A stretch of DNA of 64,000 bases from Spirosoma spitsbergense DSM 19989. Its GTDB lineage: Bacteria; Bacteroidota; Bacteroidia; Cytophagales; Spirosomataceae. The translations under genes and the position numbers were made by a program. The stretch is from assembly GCF_000374085.1 (NCBI RefSeq), contig NZ_KB893542.1, positions 207 to 64,206 of the forward strand. The letters run 5' to 3'. The notes under the pieces were generated by a model that worked only from the letters and a program-made list of their open reading frames with translations, was not told the DNA's origin and did no database searches. Of the stretch, positions 39,045 through 49,471 are shown piece by piece. Each line of letters starts with the position of its first letter. Within the stretch, counting starts at the first letter, position 1.

Positions 39045-40034
39045 TTAGTCTTCGTCTAATCTGTACTTTGCAACGTCCATACCGAACGTTAAATTTTTCT
39101 CGGCAACCAATTGCTCAAGCTCCGTAAGTGACTTCTTTCCAAAGTTGCGGAACTTCATCATATCCGAAATCTCTAACCGGACAAGGTCACCCAGCGTCCG
39201 TACATCAGCTGATTTTAAACAGTTATACGCCCTTACTGACAGGTCAAGATCTGCCAATGACGTCTTCAGAAGTTTCCGCATATGCAGTACTTCTTCGTCT
39301 ACTACATTTTCTTCTTCTGCTTTCGCCGTTTCAAACGTCATCGTTTGGTCCGAGAAAAGCATGAAGTGTTGAATCAGGATGTAAGCGGCTCCCTTTAAAG
39401 CTTCTTCTGGGTGAATAGACCCGTCCGTTTCAATGTCCAGCAACAAACGCTCGTAGTCCGTTTTCTGCTCAACCCGGGTGTTCTCAACACTGTATTTTAC
39501 GTTTTTTATTGGCGTATAAATAGCATCGATAGGGATGTGCCCAAACGGCAACTCATTGGCACGTGGTTCATCGGCCGGAACGTATCCGCGACCTTTCTCC
39601 ACGAAAATCTCCATTTCCAGATCTCTCGTATCATCAATGTGGCAGATTTCCAGTTCTGGATTCAGCACTTCGAAGGATGGAGAAAATTTGGATATATCAC
39701 CCGCTTTAAGAACCGATTGTTTCTTTATGTTGACGGTGATTTTGTTGTCGACCATATCGTTGATCTTCTTAAAGCGAACCATTTTTAGGTTCAGAATGAT
39801 CTCCGTTACGTCTTCAACTACGCCCTCGATAGACGAAAACTCGTGTAGAACACCCGGGAATTTTACGCTTGTGATGGCGTATCCTTCCAGGGATGATAAC
39901 AGAATGCGACGAAGCGCATTACCGATTGTTACACCATATCCTTTTTCGAGGGGTTTAAATTCAAACACCCCGTGAAAGTCGTCAGCTTTCTCCACTACGA
40001 CTTTGTCGGGCATTTGGAACGCTAAAATTGACAT
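39045..40034 (-). CDS. rpoA: DNA-directed RNA polymerase subunit alpha
   Basis: Alpha subunit (329 residues) that nucleates RNA polymerase assembly. The N-terminal dimerisation domain has [22 protein letters not shown] and GYVPADE. An acidic linker (EEENVVDEE) joins it to the C-terminal DNA- and activator-binding domain, with [23 protein letters not shown] and [19 protein letters not shown]. It is in its standard place between rpsD and rplQ. Confidence 0.98.
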   Translation of the reverse strand: MSILAFQMPDKVVVEKADDFHGVFEFKPLEKGYGVTIGNALRRILLSSLEGYAITSVKFPGVLHEFSSIEGVVEDVTEIILNLKMVRFKKINDMVDNKITVNIKKQSVLKAGDISKFSPSFEVLNPELEICHIDDTRDLEMEIFVEKGRGYVPADEPRANELPFGHIPIDAIYTPIKNVKYSVENTRVEQKTDYERLLLDIETDGSIHPEEALKGAAYILIQHFMLFSDQTMTFETAKAEEENVVDEEVLHMRKLLKTSLADLDLSVRAYNCLKSADVRTLGDLVRLEISDMMKFRNFGKKSLTELEQLVAEKNLTFGMDVAKYRLDED

Positions 40035-40086
40035 ACGTTTCGTATTTTAACAGCAGTTCTCTGCCTGGCGTGAAGACTGAAATTTA

Positions 40087-40213
40087 TTTACGGTTTTCAG
40101 TACTTCGGTTCTGGGTATTCACTTGGACTGAAGACCAGCTTTCTACCGAAAACCAATCGACTTTAAACCGTAAACTATAGAAATCCAGCAAAACCCAAAA
40201 CGGGTTCTGCTGG
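40087..40213. repeat. Two nested or adjacent inverted repeats between rpsD and rpoA
   Basis: The 185-bp gap contains TTTACGGTTT at 40087-40096 pairing with AAACCGTAAA at 40165-40174. A compact hairpin follows at 40185-40213 (12-bp stem, one mismatch, 5-nt loop) just after the rpsD stop. Neither has a T-run on the transcribed strand. The second could act as a processing or attenuation structure. Confidence 0.6.
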
Positions 40214-40219
40214 TAAAGC

Positions 40220-40825
40220 TTACTTCGAATACAATTCGACGATGGCCTGCTCGTTGAAGTTCTCTGGAATCTGGTCACGCTCCGGGAAGCTGATAAATTT
40301 GCCTACCATTTGTTGACCATCCCACTCAACCCAGTTATACCGCTTCGTACTACGAGCTGATAAACTAGATGTAACAGCCTCCAGTGATTTCGATTTTTCC
40401 CGAACGCCGATCAGCTGGCCGGGCTTTAACGAATAAGAAGGAATATTTACAACCTCGCCATCTACGATGATATGCTTGTGCGATACCAATTGGCGGGCTG
40501 CCCGCCGGGAAGAAGCAATACCCATACGATAAACCGTATTATCAAGACGGGCTTCGCACAATTTGAGGAGGTTTTCCCCCGTGATTCCTTCACGAACCTG
40601 TGCCCGGTGAAATAGTGCGCGGAACTGACGTTCCAGAATACCATAGGTATACTTTACCTTTTGTTTTTCCAGAAGTTGTAACGCATATTCGGATTGTTTC
40701 CGTTTGCGACCACGGCCGTGCATACCCGGTCCGTAATTTTTCTTTTGGAGCGCTTTGCTCGGTCCCATAATGGGCTCGCCGAACTTGCGCGAAATTTTGG
40801 CTTTGGGGCCTGTGTAACGTGCCAT
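40220..40825 (-). CDS. rpsD: 30S ribosomal protein S4
   Basis: Primary 16S rRNA-binding protein of the small subunit, 201 residues. It starts [19 protein letters not shown], and the S4 RNA-binding domain [27 protein letters not shown] is intact. No zinc-binding cysteines are seen at the N-terminus. It lies between rpsK and rpoA, as in most bacteria. Confidence 0.98.
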   Translation of the reverse strand: MARYTGPKAKISRKFGEPIMGPSKALQKKNYGPGMHGRGRKRKQSEYALQLLEKQKVKYTYGILERQFRALFHRAQVREGITGENLLKLCEARLDNTVYRMGIASSRRAARQLVSHKHIIVDGEVVNIPSYSLKPGQLIGVREKSKSLEAVTSSLSARSTKRYNWVEWDGQQMVGKFISFPERDQIPENFNEQAIVELYSK

Positions 40826-40903
40826 TCTTCAATGAATGAATAAAGTGAAACATTGGACAGACACAACTAAATGTCGCCTGCCCCTATTCATGCCATCCGT
40901 AAA

Positions 40904-41299
40904 TTATACGCGACGACGTTTTGGCGGCCGACATCCATTGTGCGGCAGCGGGGTAATATCACGAATTGTCGTTACTTCGATACCCGAGTTCTGAATGGTA
41001 CGAATAGCCGACTCACGGCCTGAACCGGGACCTTTAACAAACACTTCTGCTTTGCGCATTCCCAGATCGTGGGCTACGGCAGCACAGTTAGACGCGGCAG
41101 TCTGAGCAGCATAGGGGGTATTTTTCTTAGAACCCCGGAAGCCCATTTTACCTGCTGATGCCCAGGATATAACCTGGCCATTCATGTTTGTGATCGAAAT
41201 GATGATGTTATTGAACGTAGCCCGAATGTGAATCTGACCAACAGGTTCAACAACGACCACCCGCTTTTTCGCTTTGTCTTTGCGTTTTGCTTGAGCCAT
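40904..41299 (-). CDS. rpsK: 30S ribosomal protein S11
   Basis: 131 residues, with a lysine-rich N-terminus and the conserved [18 protein letters not shown] and [40 protein letters not shown] blocks. It forms part of the 30S platform. Standard alpha-operon position between rpsM and rpsD. Confidence 0.98.
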   Translation of the reverse strand: MAQAKRKDKAKKRVVVVEPVGQIHIRATFNNIIISITNMNGQVISWASAGKMGFRGSKKNTPYAAQTAASNCAAVAHDLGMRKAEVFVKGPGSGRESAIRTIQNSGIEVTTIRDITPLPHNGCRPPKRRRV

Positions 41300-41399
41300 C
41301 TTTTGTAGGTAATCGTCAATGTGTCACGGGTTATCATTACTTGCCATTCAGCTATTAAATGACCACAAATGAACCTTGTGACGATGAGCGACCGATTAA

Positions 41400-41777
41400 T
41401 TATTTTGTTACTTTCTTTTTGTTAGCAACAGTCTTCCGCTTCCCTTTCCGGGTGCGAGAGTTGTTCTTTGTGTGCTGACCACGAACTGGTAGACCTTTAC
41501 GGTGACGCAGCCCACGATAGCAACCGATATCCATCAAGCGCTTAATGCTTAACTGAACTTCTGAACGAAGCTGACCCTCTACTTTGTACTCGTTCGATAT
41601 AGCATTACGCACAGCGCTCGCTTCATCGTCCGACCACTCACTAGCTTTCTTATCGACACTGATACCAGCGTCGGTCAGGATTTTCTTAGCTCGGCTACGA
41701 CCAATGCCGTAGATGTACGTCAGCGCAATTTCGCCACGCTTCTTGTCTGGAATATCAACACCTGCAATACGTGCCAT
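41400..41777 (-). CDS. rpsM: 30S ribosomal protein S13
   Basis: 125 residues. It opens [26 protein letters not shown] and ends in the basic tail with [26 protein letters not shown]. It contacts the 50S subunit and tRNA at the 30S head. The start lies 2 bp after the rpmJ stop, so translation is probably coupled. Confidence 0.98.
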   Translation of the reverse strand: MARIAGVDIPDKKRGEIALTYIYGIGRSRAKKILTDAGISVDKKASEWSDDEASAVRNAISNEYKVEGQLRSEVQLSIKRLMDIGCYRGLRHRKGLPVRGQHTKNNSRTRKGKRKTVANKKKVTK

Positions 41778-41779
41778 AC

Positions 41780-41896
41780 TTATCCTTGTCTTTGTTTGTA
41801 ACGGGGATTCTTTTTGTTGATCACGTACAGCTTCCCTTTCCGCCGGATCACTTTGCAGTCTTCGCTGCGTTTCTTAATTGACGCTTTAACTTTCAT
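41780..41896 (-). CDS. rpmJ: 50S ribosomal protein L36
   Basis: A 38-residue protein reading [20 protein letters not shown] at its start and ending NPRYKQRQG. The zinc-ribbon form would have three cysteines and a His; only one Cys is present, so this is the zinc-independent type. It sits between infA and rpsM as expected. Confidence 0.95.
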   Translation of the reverse strand: MKVKASIKKRSEDCKVIRRKGKLYVINKKNPRYKQRQG

Positions 41897-41982
41897 GATT
41901 TTGGTTTCGTTTGATATCCAAATCTCCGAAGTTTAACGCTTGACTTTGTCAGGTCAAACTTCAAATTGTACATGCCAAACTG

Positions 41983-42201
41983 TTACTTGTACCGATAAAC
42001 AATTCTTGCCTTACTCAAGTCATAAGGCGACATCTCTAACTTTACGCGGTCTCCTGGCAAAATCTTGATGTAATTCATCCGCATTTTGCCCGAGATGTGA
42101 GCAATTACCTCATGTTTGTTAGCCAACTCGACCCGAAACATTGCATTTGACAATGCTTCCAAAATTATACCGTCCTGTTCTATAGAATTCTGCTTTGCCA
42201 T
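41983..42201 (-). CDS. infA: Translation initiation factor IF-1
   Basis: A 72-residue OB-fold protein starting [26 protein letters not shown] and containing [28 protein letters not shown]. It binds the ribosomal A site with IF-2 and IF-3. The start is 7 bp after the map stop. Confidence 0.97.
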   Translation of the reverse strand: MAKQNSIEQDGIILEALSNAMFRVELANKHEVIAHISGKMRMNYIKILPGDRVKLEMSPYDLSKARIVYRYK

Positions 42202-42208
42202 ATTCGCT

Positions 42209-43048
42209 TTAAGCTGCCATCAGTTCATTTTTATCGACCATCAGGCTTGTATTGGCGGTAACTTCTTCGATATATTCAAAGGTTGTCAGGATTTCCGGTT
42301 TCCCTTTCCGCACGGCCACCGTATGTTCAAAGTGCGCTGAAGGTTTGTGGTCTACCGTTCTAATTGTCCAGCCATCACGTTCCTGAACAACTCCTTTCTT
42401 TCCAAAATTGATCATCGGTTCAATTGCCAGAATCATTCCCTCATGCAATCGCGGTCCCTGACCTCTTTTACCGTAGTTAGGAACTTCAGGAGCTTCGTGC
42501 AAATCCTGCCCAACCCCATGACCCACTAGCTCACGAACAACTGAATAACCAAATTTCTCCGTATAGGTCTGAATAGCATATCCAATATCACCAACTCGAT
42601 TTCCTTCTACAGCCTTTTCAAGACCAACGTAAAGGGATTGCTTTGTTCGGCTAAGCAATCGGCGCACAGCAGGACTTACTTCGCCAATCGGATACGTATA
42701 AGCACTATCACTATGGTATCCGTTTAACTTAACGCCACAATCAATCGATACAATGTCACCATCACGAAGCTCATAACGGCTTGGGAATCCGTGAACCACT
42801 ACGTCATTCACGGAAATACAAAGCGAGGCTGGGAATTTGTTGTAACCTAAGAATGAAGGGGTTCCACCATTATCCTTAATAAACGTTTCAGCCACTATGT
42901 CCAGTTCCTTCGTTGTTATACCAGGCCGGATAATCTTAGCCACTTCGGCATGCGCTTTCCCAAGTACCTGAGAACTGATTTTTATCAGAGCGATTTCTTC
43001 ATCGCTTCTGAAATAAATCATTTTATCTTTTTTGTCAGAACCAGCCAT
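42209..43048 (-). CDS. map: Methionine aminopeptidase, type I
   Basis: Removes the initiator methionine from nascent proteins. It has 279 residues and lacks the N-terminal zinc finger, so it is a type Ia enzyme. Metal ligands are visible in [19 protein letters not shown] (Asp, Asp), [12 protein letters not shown] (His), GMILAIEPM (Glu) and the later HFEHTVAV with the terminal Glu. It starts 5 bp after the secY stop. The secY-map-infA order is classical. Confidence 0.96.
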   Translation of the reverse strand: MAGSDKKDKMIYFRSDEEIALIKISSQVLGKAHAEVAKIIRPGITTKELDIVAETFIKDNGGTPSFLGYNKFPASLCISVNDVVVHGFPSRYELRDGDIVSIDCGVKLNGYHSDSAYTYPIGEVSPAVRRLLSRTKQSLYVGLEKAVEGNRVGDIGYAIQTYTEKFGYSVVRELVGHGVGQDLHEAPEVPNYGKRGQGPRLHEGMILAIEPMINFGKKGVVQERDGWTIRTVDHKPSAHFEHTVAVRKGKPEILTTFEYIEEVTANTSLMVDKNELMAA

Positions 43049-43053
43049 TTCGT

Positions 43054-44373
43054 TTAAGCTGCTACCGTTTCGCTACTCGTACGTCCCTGAAGACGGCCTG
43101 ATTTCATAAGGCCTTCATACCGACGCATCAGTAGATAGCTTTCAATCTGCTGAAGCGTATCAAGCACTACACCAACCATAATAAGGAGTGATGTACCGCC
43201 AAAAAACTGGGCGAACCCACTGGTCATCCCAAATATGTTAGCGATGGCTGGTAGTATAGCCACAATGGCCAGCATGATAGCACCTGGTAATGTGATTCGG
43301 TCGAGAACAGTACCAATGTATTCGGATGTTTGAAATCCTGGTTTTACACCCGGAATAAATCCACCACTCCGCTTCATGTCATCAGCAATCTGAACCGGGT
43401 TAACCGATATAGCTGTGTAGAAGAACGTGAAAACGATAATCAGTAGAGCAAACAGCACATTGTATTGCCACGTTGTATAGCTCTGAAAAGCGTTTTGTAT
43501 ACCAGCCGCAAAATCGCTTTTCTCCGAAAACAGCCCAGCTACGTACGTAGGGATAAACATCAGCGCCTGAGCGAAGATAATTGGCATCACACCCGCAGCG
43601 TTGAGTTTCAGTGGCAGATATTGACGCTGTCCACCTACTACTTTATTCCCAATAACCTGTTTGGCATACTGAATCGGAATTCGACGAACGGCCTGGGTGA
43701 GTACAACTGCTCCCATAACCACAAAGTACAGGGCTACCAGTTCCAGAACGAAGATCAGAATACCGCCTGACCCTCTCGACTGTTGTTCGCCGATCAACGC
43801 ACCCGGAAGCCGGGAAACTATTCCAATCATGATAATCATTGAAATACCGTTTCCGATTCCTTTATCCGTAATTCGTTCTCCCAGCCACATACAAAATATG
43901 GTACCTGCTGTAAGAATGAATAGGGAAGAAATGGTAAACAGCCCCTGATCAATCAGTAACGCTTCTTTCGGAATTGTTGTACGGACGTAAGTCAGAGCCT
44001 GCACCGCAGTAACTACAATAGTTAGTATCCGCGTAATTTGATTCAGCCGCTTCCGCCCCGACTCACCTTCTTTTTGCATCTTCTGAAAATAAGGAAGTGC
44101 AAGTGTGAGTAGCTGAATGGCAATCGATGCCGAAATATACGGCATGATACCCAGTGCGAAAATTGACGCTTTACTGAATGCTCCACCCAAAAAAGTGTCT
44201 AACAAACCAAGTAACCCCTGAGGATTCAAATTTAGTTTGTTAGGATCGACACCCGGCAACACAATAGCTGAACCAAGACGGAAGGCCGTGATGAACAGTA
44301 GCGTGTTGAGGATTCGACTCCGCAACTCGTCAATCGCAAAAATATTCTTAAACGTGGTGATGAGTCGGTTCAT
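43054..44373 (-). CDS. secY: Protein translocase subunit SecY
   Basis: The channel-forming subunit of the Sec translocon, 439 residues with ten membrane segments. Conserved regions include ALGIMPYISASIAIQLLTLALPYFQ (TM2, plug side), GERITDKGIGNGISMIIMIGIVSRLP, the cytoplasmic loop with QAVRRIPIQYAKQV, LPLKLNAAGVMPIIFA and GTSLLIMVGVVLDTLQQIESYLLMRRYEGLMK. Located between rplO and map. Confidence 0.98.
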   Translation of the reverse strand: MNRLITTFKNIFAIDELRSRILNTLLFITAFRLGSAIVLPGVDPNKLNLNPQGLLGLLDTFLGGAFSKASIFALGIMPYISASIAIQLLTLALPYFQKMQKEGESGRKRLNQITRILTIVVTAVQALTYVRTTIPKEALLIDQGLFTISSLFILTAGTIFCMWLGERITDKGIGNGISMIIMIGIVSRLPGALIGEQQSRGSGGILIFVLELVALYFVVMGAVVLTQAVRRIPIQYAKQVIGNKVVGGQRQYLPLKLNAAGVMPIIFAQALMFIPTYVAGLFSEKSDFAAGIQNAFQSYTTWQYNVLFALLIIVFTFFYTAISVNPVQIADDMKRSGGFIPGVKPGFQTSEYIGTVLDRITLPGAIMLAIVAILPAIANIFGMTSGFAQFFGGTSLLIMVGVVLDTLQQIESYLLMRRYEGLMKSGRLQGRTSSETVAA

Positions 44374-44405
44374 AAAAGTAGGTCGGTCGTTACTACAATC
44401 ACAAC

Positions 44406-44882
44406 TTAGTTAGCTGCTTCTTCTTTCGCTTCTTTTGTAGGCACTATTGCCTTCCCACCTGCTTTTTCGATAGCTTCGATGGCACTGGCCGAAAACGCGT
44501 GAGCGTGAATTTCAACAGCAGTTTTCAACTCACCGCGACTTAAAACCTTGACAAGATCTTTTTTGCCTACCAGTCCATGCTGGAGCATAAAATTCATATC
44601 AATTACAGTTGCGTTGGTTTCATCAATCAACGTTTGGATGGAATCCAGATTGAGAGGCTTGTATTCGACGCGGTTAATATTCTTGAAACCGAACTTCGGC
44701 ACCCGACGTTGTAGCGGCATTTGGCCACCTTCGAAGTGCGTTTTACGGCTATAACCTGAGCGCGATTGCGCTCCTTTGTGACCACGCGTAGACGTCCCGC
44801 CCATGCCTGATCCTTGCCCGCGTCCGACTCGCTTGCGCTCTGTGACGGAACCTTTTGCCGGTCTAAGGTTGCTTAAATTCAT
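44406..44882 (-). CDS. rplO: 50S ribosomal protein L15
   Basis: 158 residues. The N-terminal MNLSNLRPAKGSVTERKRVGRG and glycine/arginine-rich segment (GSGMGGTSTRGHKGAQSRSG) are typical of L15. The globular C-terminal half carries VHAHAFSASAIEAIEKAGG. Located between rpmD and secY. Confidence 0.97.
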   Translation of the reverse strand: MNLSNLRPAKGSVTERKRVGRGQGSGMGGTSTRGHKGAQSRSGYSRKTHFEGGQMPLQRRVPKFGFKNINRVEYKPLNLDSIQTLIDETNATVIDMNFMLQHGLVGKKDLVKVLSRGELKTAVEIHAHAFSASAIEAIEKAGGKAIVPTKEAKEEAAN

Positions 44883-44977
44883 GTCTATATTATTAAAAAG
44901 ATGATTCTTTCAGTCTTTCAAAACGTCTCTGACAGATAGTTAGAACGGTCTGAAAACCAAAAGAATCGCAAAGATAC

Positions 44978-45157
44978 TTAAATTTCTTCAACCTTCACTA
45001 AGTGCTGCACCTTATTGATCGCACCTTTCAGCGAGTCATTGTATTCCAATTCGACACTGTGGTTGATTTTGCCCAAGCCTAACGACTTAATGGCATTTTT
45101 CTGAGATAACGGCCGCTTAATAGTGCTGCTAACCTGCGTAATGCGTACTTGTGCCAT
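44978..45157 (-). CDS. rpmD: 50S ribosomal protein L30
   Basis: A 59-residue protein starting MAQVRITQVSSTIKRPLSQK and continuing NAIKSLGLGKINHSVELEYN, the L30 ferredoxin-like fold. It sits between rpsE and rplO as expected. The 95-bp gap after it has no recognisable gene. Confidence 0.95.
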   Translation of the reverse strand: MAQVRITQVSSTIKRPLSQKNAIKSLGLGKINHSVELEYNDSLKGAINKVQHLVKVEEI

Positions 45158-45174
45158 GTCTGTTGCTCCGTTTG

Positions 45175-45693
45175 TTAACCGTTAAATACTTTTGCCAAAC
45201 TTACCTGACGCTGAAATGCTACCTGGTGTGGCAAACGCATTTTCAATAACGCATCAAGCGTAGCTTTTACCACGTTGTGTGGGTTTGATGATCCCTTTGA
45301 TTTCGCCAGGATATCATGCACACCGGCAGATTCCAGGACGGCGCGCATAGCACCACCGGCAATTACACCCGTACCCGGAGCGGCTGGTTTCAGCAGGACA
45401 AAACCACCGCTGAACTTACCTTCCATTTCATGAGGTACTGTGCGCTTTAAGAGGGGAATCTGTACCAAGTTCTTCTTGGCATCTTCTACTCCTTTGGCAA
45501 TTGCATCTGTTACTTCGTTGGCCTTACCCAATCCATAACCTACAACACCGTTACCATCGCCGACGACGACAATTGCCGAGAAACTAAACCGGCGACCACC
45601 TTTTACTACTTTCGCGACACGATTAATAGCTACGACCTTTTCCTTGAGGTCAGCTTCGTTAAACTTTGTCGGTCTTGCTGAATTGATATTCAT
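45175..45693 (-). CDS. rpsE: 30S ribosomal protein S5
   Basis: 172 residues. The double-stranded RNA-binding N-terminal domain contains [41 protein letters not shown], and the second half has [22 protein letters not shown]. It is involved in decoding accuracy and helicase activity of the 30S entry tunnel. Located between rplR and rpmD. Confidence 0.98.
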   Translation of the reverse strand: MNINSARPTKFNEADLKEKVVAINRVAKVVKGGRRFSFSAIVVVGDGNGVVGYGLGKANEVTDAIAKGVEDAKKNLVQIPLLKRTVPHEMEGKFSGGFVLLKPAAPGTGVIAGGAMRAVLESAGVHDILAKSKGSSNPHNVVKATLDALLKMRLPHQVAFQRQVSLAKVFNG

Positions 45694-45710
45694 CTTTTCG
45701 CAGTTAATGC

Positions 45711-46064
45711 TTAGAACTTAAGGCCACCCTCACGGGCTGCATCGGCCAATGCTTTTACTTTACCGTGATACAGGTAACCATTGCGATCAAACACGGCTGC
45801 GCTGATATTTTGCGCAACTGCTTTTTCGGCCAGACGCTGACCAACTTTCTTCGCTGTTTCTATCGTGTTGCCTTCTGCTTCGCTTTTCAACTCTACTGAC
45901 GAGGCTGCTGCCAATGTACGACCGGCTATGTCGTCAATCAGTTGGGCGTAGATCGCTTTGTTTGAGCGAAAAACCGATAAGCGGGGGCGCTCAGCCGTAC
46001 CTGACAATTTTGCACGGATGCTGTATTTAATCCGTTGTCTTCTTTCTTGCTTGTTCGTTGCCAT
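45711..46064 (-). CDS. rplR: 50S ribosomal protein L18
   Basis: 117 residues, including [18 protein letters not shown] and [28 protein letters not shown]. It binds 5S rRNA with L5. The 101-bp gap upstream, towards rplF, contains a 19-bp hairpin. Confidence 0.97.
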   Translation of the reverse strand: MATNKQERRQRIKYSIRAKLSGTAERPRLSVFRSNKAIYAQLIDDIAGRTLAAASSVELKSEAEGNTIETAKKVGQRLAEKAVAQNISAAVFDRNGYLYHGKVKALADAAREGGLKF

Positions 46065-46110
46065 CTTATTTGATTCCGACCAAATAGGCGTTTAAGTAAT
46101 TTGATGCTTG

Positions 46111-46159
46111 TTGTTTGAAACCTGATCGTAGCGTTTTTGCACGATCAAGTTTCAAACAA
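46111..46159. repeat. Inverted repeat between rplF and rplR
   Basis: Arms of 19 bp at 46111-46129 and 46141-46159 with one mismatch (G-U on RNA) and an 11-nt loop. It fills an unusually wide gap inside the operon. No T-run follows on the transcribed strand. Confidence 0.75.
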
Positions 46160-46165
46160 TAAACT

Positions 46166-46723
46166 TTATTTTTTAGACGAGGACTTACCCGCTTTACGGC
46201 GAACTTGCTCACCAACAAAACGAATACCTTTGCCTTTGTAAGGTTCTACTTTACGCAGTGAGCGGATTTTAGCCGCTACGTCGCCAAGAAGTTGCTTGTC
46301 CGAACCTTCCAGATATACCTTGGGGTTCTGTCCTTTCTCTGTTACAGCAGTTACTTTAATCTCCCCCGGTACTGCTACATACACATTGTGCGAATAGCCA
46401 AGTTGTAACTCGAGGATGTTGTTTGTAACGGAAGCTTTATAACCAACCCCGATAACTTCAAGATCAAGTTTATAGCCTTCGCTTACGCCCTGTACCATGT
46501 TACTTACCAGGGAGCGATACAGGCCGTGCAATGCTTTGTGGCGTTTCTGCTCTGTGGGGCGGGATACTTGTATCTGACCTTCTTCGATTGCTACCGAAAT
46601 GTCCGGATCAACCGACTGGGTCAGGGTGCCTTTAGGCCCTGTCACCGTAACTACGTTCTGCGCGTCAACAGACAGCGTAACGTTGCTTGGGAGGGCGATG
46701 GGTTTCTTACCTATGCGTGACAT
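46166..46723 (-). CDS. rplF: 50S ribosomal protein L6
   Basis: 185 residues. It starts MSRIGKKPIALPSNVTLSVD and carries the second-domain signature GKGIRFVGEQVRRKAGKSSSKK at the C-terminus. It binds 23S rRNA near the factor-binding site. Located between rpsH and rplR. Confidence 0.98.
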   Translation of the reverse strand: MSRIGKKPIALPSNVTLSVDAQNVVTVTGPKGTLTQSVDPDISVAIEEGQIQVSRPTEQKRHKALHGLYRSLVSNMVQGVSEGYKLDLEVIGVGYKASVTNNILELQLGYSHNVYVAVPGEIKVTAVTEKGQNPKVYLEGSDKQLLGDVAAKIRSLRKVEPYKGKGIRFVGEQVRRKAGKSSSKK

Positions 46724-46736
46724 CGTTCAGTTCGAA

Positions 46737-47135
46737 TTAATATACGTAACACAATACCTCTCCGCCGACATTCAATGTCTTCGCTTCTTTATCCGTCATC
46801 ACACCTTTAGAAGTTGAGATGATAGCTACACCTAATCCATTCAGGATACGCGGCAGGTTGTCGGCACCCCGATACTGGCGTAATCCTGGACGGCTGATGC
46901 GTTGGAGGTCAACGATAGCGGGTTGCTTCGTCGTTGGATTGTACTTCAGCGCAATTTTGATGATGCCCTGTGGCGTACTATCGTCGAACTTATAGTTCTG
47001 GATAAACCCCTTGTCGTACAAAACCTTGGTAATCTCTTTCTTTATATTCGAAGCAGGGATTTCGACAACCCGATGCTTGGCCCGGATGGCATTTCTAACA
47101 CGAGTTAGGAAATCTGCTATTGGATCTGTATTCAT
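46737..47135 (-). CDS. rpsH: 30S ribosomal protein S8
   Basis: 132 residues, starting [19 protein letters not shown] and containing [40 protein letters not shown]. It is a primary 16S rRNA-binding protein and, in enterobacteria, the repressor of the spc operon. Located between rpsN and rplF. Confidence 0.98.
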   Translation of the reverse strand: MNTDPIADFLTRVRNAIRAKHRVVEIPASNIKKEITKVLYDKGFIQNYKFDDSTPQGIIKIALKYNPTTKQPAIVDLQRISRPGLRQYRGADNLPRILNGLGVAIISTSKGVMTDKEAKTLNVGGEVLCYVY

Positions 47136-47225
47136 TCTTAGCGTTGCGTTACTTACAAACCCCTGTTTTTGAGAGAGTTCGCAAAATTACGGAAACTGAA
47201 TTGCAAATAGAAATGGAAACTGGAA

Positions 47226-47495
47226 TTACCAGCTCGCCTTTGTTACACCTGGAATTTTACCCGCTGATGCCATTTCCCGGAATGTTACCCGGGAGATACC
47301 AAATTTGCGCATATAACCCCGGGGACGACCCGTTAATTTACAACGGTTATGCAGCCGGACAGGCGATGCATTTTTAGGTAGCTTGTCAAGACCGATATAG
47401 TCACCGGCGGCTTTCAGAGCTGCCCGCTTCACGGCATATTTGGCTACTAACGCTTCACGTTTCCGCTCTCGTGCTTTGATTGATTCTTTTGCCAT
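47226..47495 (-). CDS. rpsN: 30S ribosomal protein S14
   Basis: An 89-residue S14 of the zinc-independent class. It lacks the two CxxC pairs and carries [26 protein letters not shown]. Located between rplE and rpsH. The 90-bp gap downstream shows no gene. Confidence 0.97.
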   Translation of the reverse strand: MAKESIKARERKREALVAKYAVKRAALKAAGDYIGLDKLPKNASPVRLHNRCKLTGRPRGYMRKFGISRVTFREMASAGKIPGVTKASW

Positions 47496-47518
47496 TATTT
47501 TAGCCTTTGTGTCGGTTA

Positions 47519-48073
47519 TTATTTACCACTCTTAGCAAACGGCATTCCCATTGCCTTCAGCAGCTCATAGCTTTCGTTATCGGTATTAGCAGTTGTCACA
47601 AACGTGATATCCATGCCCGAAATCCGTGCTACTTTATCGATGCTGATTTCCGGGAAGATGATCTGCTCCTGCACGCCAAACGTATAGTTGCCACGGCCAT
47701 CAAATCCCTTATCGCTAATGCCTTTGAAGTCACGAACCCGTGGCAACGCTACCGTTGTCAACCGGTCAAGGAATTCATACATCTTCACACCACGCAGCGT
47801 AACTTTCGCACCAATGGGCATTTTCTCCCGCAGTTTGAAGTTAGAAACGGCTTTCTTCGACATTGTCGGAACAGCCTTCTGGCCTGTGATAGTCGTCAGT
47901 TCATCTACACCGACGTCAACCAACTTTTTGTCGGCAACAGCGGCTCCGATGCCCTTATTGATGACAATTTTGTTCAGACGCGGCACTTGCATAACCGACT
48001 TATACTGAAACTTGTCTTTCAATTGAGGTACAATCTCACTTAGGTACTTTTCTTTCAGTCTTGGCGTTGCCAT
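47519..48073 (-). CDS. rplE: 50S ribosomal protein L5
   Basis: 184 residues, including [20 protein letters not shown] and [27 protein letters not shown]. It binds 5S rRNA and the P-site tRNA. Located between rplX and rpsN. Confidence 0.98.
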   Translation of the reverse strand: MATPRLKEKYLSEIVPQLKDKFQYKSVMQVPRLNKIVINKGIGAAVADKKLVDVGVDELTTITGQKAVPTMSKKAVSNFKLREKMPIGAKVTLRGVKMYEFLDRLTTVALPRVRDFKGISDKGFDGRGNYTFGVQEQIIFPEISIDKVARISGMDITFVTTANTDNESYELLKAMGMPFAKSGK

Positions 48074-48088
48074 CTTTTTCGACCTTTA

Positions 48089-48460
48089 TTATTTACGACC
48101 CGCATCGGCGGACCGATCAGGAATGAAGTTGCCCGTCTTCTTGGAGAAGCGCTGCAGTTTGCCTTTGTCGTTCAGTTTGCGACCAGTGCGGGTGGGTTCG
48201 CCTGTAGCGGGATCAACCAGTTTCAAATTACTGATATGAACTGAACCTTCCGTTTTCTCCAGGCTTCCCTGCGGGTTAGACGCGGTAGGTTTCAGGTGTT
48301 TAGTAATCATGGCTACACCCTCTACGCGGGCACGGTCCTTTTCTACAATAACTTCCTGCACTACTCCACGCTGTCCTTTCGAGTTTCCACCAATAACGAC
48401 GACTGTGTCGCCCGTCTTTACGTGGAATTTATGTTTCGGTAGCGTTATTTTCTTCTCCAT
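48089..48460 (-). CDS. rplX: 50S ribosomal protein L24
   Basis: 123 residues with the KOW motif KTGDTVVVIGGNSKGQRGVVQEV near the N-terminus and GSLEKTEGSVHISNLKLVDP after it. It is an early assembly protein of the large subunit. Three base pairs separate it from rplN. Confidence 0.97.
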   Translation of the reverse strand: MEKKITLPKHKFHVKTGDTVVVIGGNSKGQRGVVQEVIVEKDRARVEGVAMITKHLKPTASNPQGSLEKTEGSVHISNLKLVDPATGEPTRTGRKLNDKGKLQRFSKKTGNFIPDRSADAGRK

Positions 48461-48463
48461 GGC

Positions 48464-48832
48464 TTACAATACTTCCGGGGCTAACGATACAATTTTCATA
48501 AACTGCTTCTCGCGCAATTCGCGGGCTACGGGTCCAAAAATGCGGGTACCACGTGGCTCGTCATTGTTGTTGAGCAACACCGCTGCGTTATCTTCAAAAC
48601 GAATATACGATCCATCTTTCCGACGTACTTCTTTCTTTGTCCGAACAACAACAGCTTTCGACACTGTACCTTTCTTCATGCTGCTGGACGACAGGGCTTG
48701 CTTCACCGTCACGACAATCTTGTCACCGACTGATGCATACCGCTTACCCGTACCGCCCAGGACGCGGATAACAAGCACTTCTTTAGCGCCACTGTTATCG
48801 GCTACTCCTAATCTTGATTCTTGCTGTACCAT
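48464..48832 (-). CDS. rplN: 50S ribosomal protein L14
   Basis: 122 residues, starting [27 protein letters not shown] and ending [17 protein letters not shown]. It is a conserved interface protein of the large subunit. Located between rpsQ and rplX. Confidence 0.98.
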   Translation of the reverse strand: MVQQESRLGVADNSGAKEVLVIRVLGGTGKRYASVGDKIVVTVKQALSSSSMKKGTVSKAVVVRTKKEVRRKDGSYIRFEDNAAVLLNNNDEPRGTRIFGPVARELREKQFMKIVSLAPEVL

Positions 48833-48835
48833 GGC

Positions 48836-49243
48836 TTACTTCGCTTTTTCGATGATTTCGATTAAACGCCAACGCTTATTTTTGCTCAGGGGACGGGTTT
48901 CCATCACACGAACAGTATCACCGATACCACACTCATTTTTCTCGTCATGAACAGTCAGTTTTTTCGTCTTGTTCATGAACTTGCCATACATTGGGTGCTT
49001 TACCTTACGATCAATGGCAACAGTGATCGTCTTTTGCATCTTATTGCTTGTCACCCGTCCGATACGCTCTTTCCGGGCGTTCCGTTCAGATACCGACTTT
49101 GCTTCTCCACTTGTTGGAGTGGCTGCTTTCGGTTCTTCTTTTGCTGCTTCCACAGGAGCTTCTGCTTCCTCGGGTAGTGCTGTTTCTGCTACCACTGGTG
49201 TAGTTACTTCTTCCTGCGGTTCTGGTGCTTGTTGCTCTTCCAT
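48836..49243 (-). CDS. rpsQ: 30S ribosomal protein S17 with acidic N-terminal extension
   Basis: The S17 OB-fold starts only at about residue 50 ([38 protein letters not shown]). Before it lies an acidic, Pro/Ala/Glu-rich stretch beginning [13 protein letters not shown]. Total length is 135 residues against about 85 for standard S17. There is no ATG between the first codon and Met69, which lies inside the OB-fold, so the extension is very probably translated unless a non-ATG start is used. Located between rpmC and rplN. Confidence 0.93.
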   Translation of the reverse strand: MEEQQAPEPQEEVTTPVVAETALPEEAEAPVEAAKEEPKAATPTSGEAKSVSERNARKERIGRVTSNKMQKTITVAIDRKVKHPMYGKFMNKTKKLTVHDEKNECGIGDTVRVMETRPLSKNKRWRLIEIIEKAK

Positions 49244-49255
49244 CGTCGTTTCTTA

Positions 49256-49450
49256 TTAGGCTTGCTGCGATTTAACTGTCAGTTCCGTGTGCAGGCGAGC
49301 AATCCGTTTGCGGCTTTCGCGGATGCGCATTGGGTTCTCAATGGGAGATACTGCATGCGCAAACTTTAGTTTCAGCAGGCGATCCTGTTCCGTACCTATT
49401 TCAGTTCGTAACTCATCAGCCGATAACCCTTTCAAATCTTCTTTTTTCAT
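49256..49450 (-). CDS. rpmC: 50S ribosomal protein L29
   Basis: A 64-residue helical hairpin protein starting MKKEDLKGLSADELRTEI, with LKLKFAHAVSPIENPMRIRESRKRIARL. It lies at the polypeptide exit tunnel. Located between rplP and rpsQ. Confidence 0.97.
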   Translation of the reverse strand: MKKEDLKGLSADELRTEIGTEQDRLLKLKFAHAVSPIENPMRIRESRKRIARLHTELTVKSQQA

Positions 49451-49471
49451 CTTGTTCGTCGCTTAAGGATA

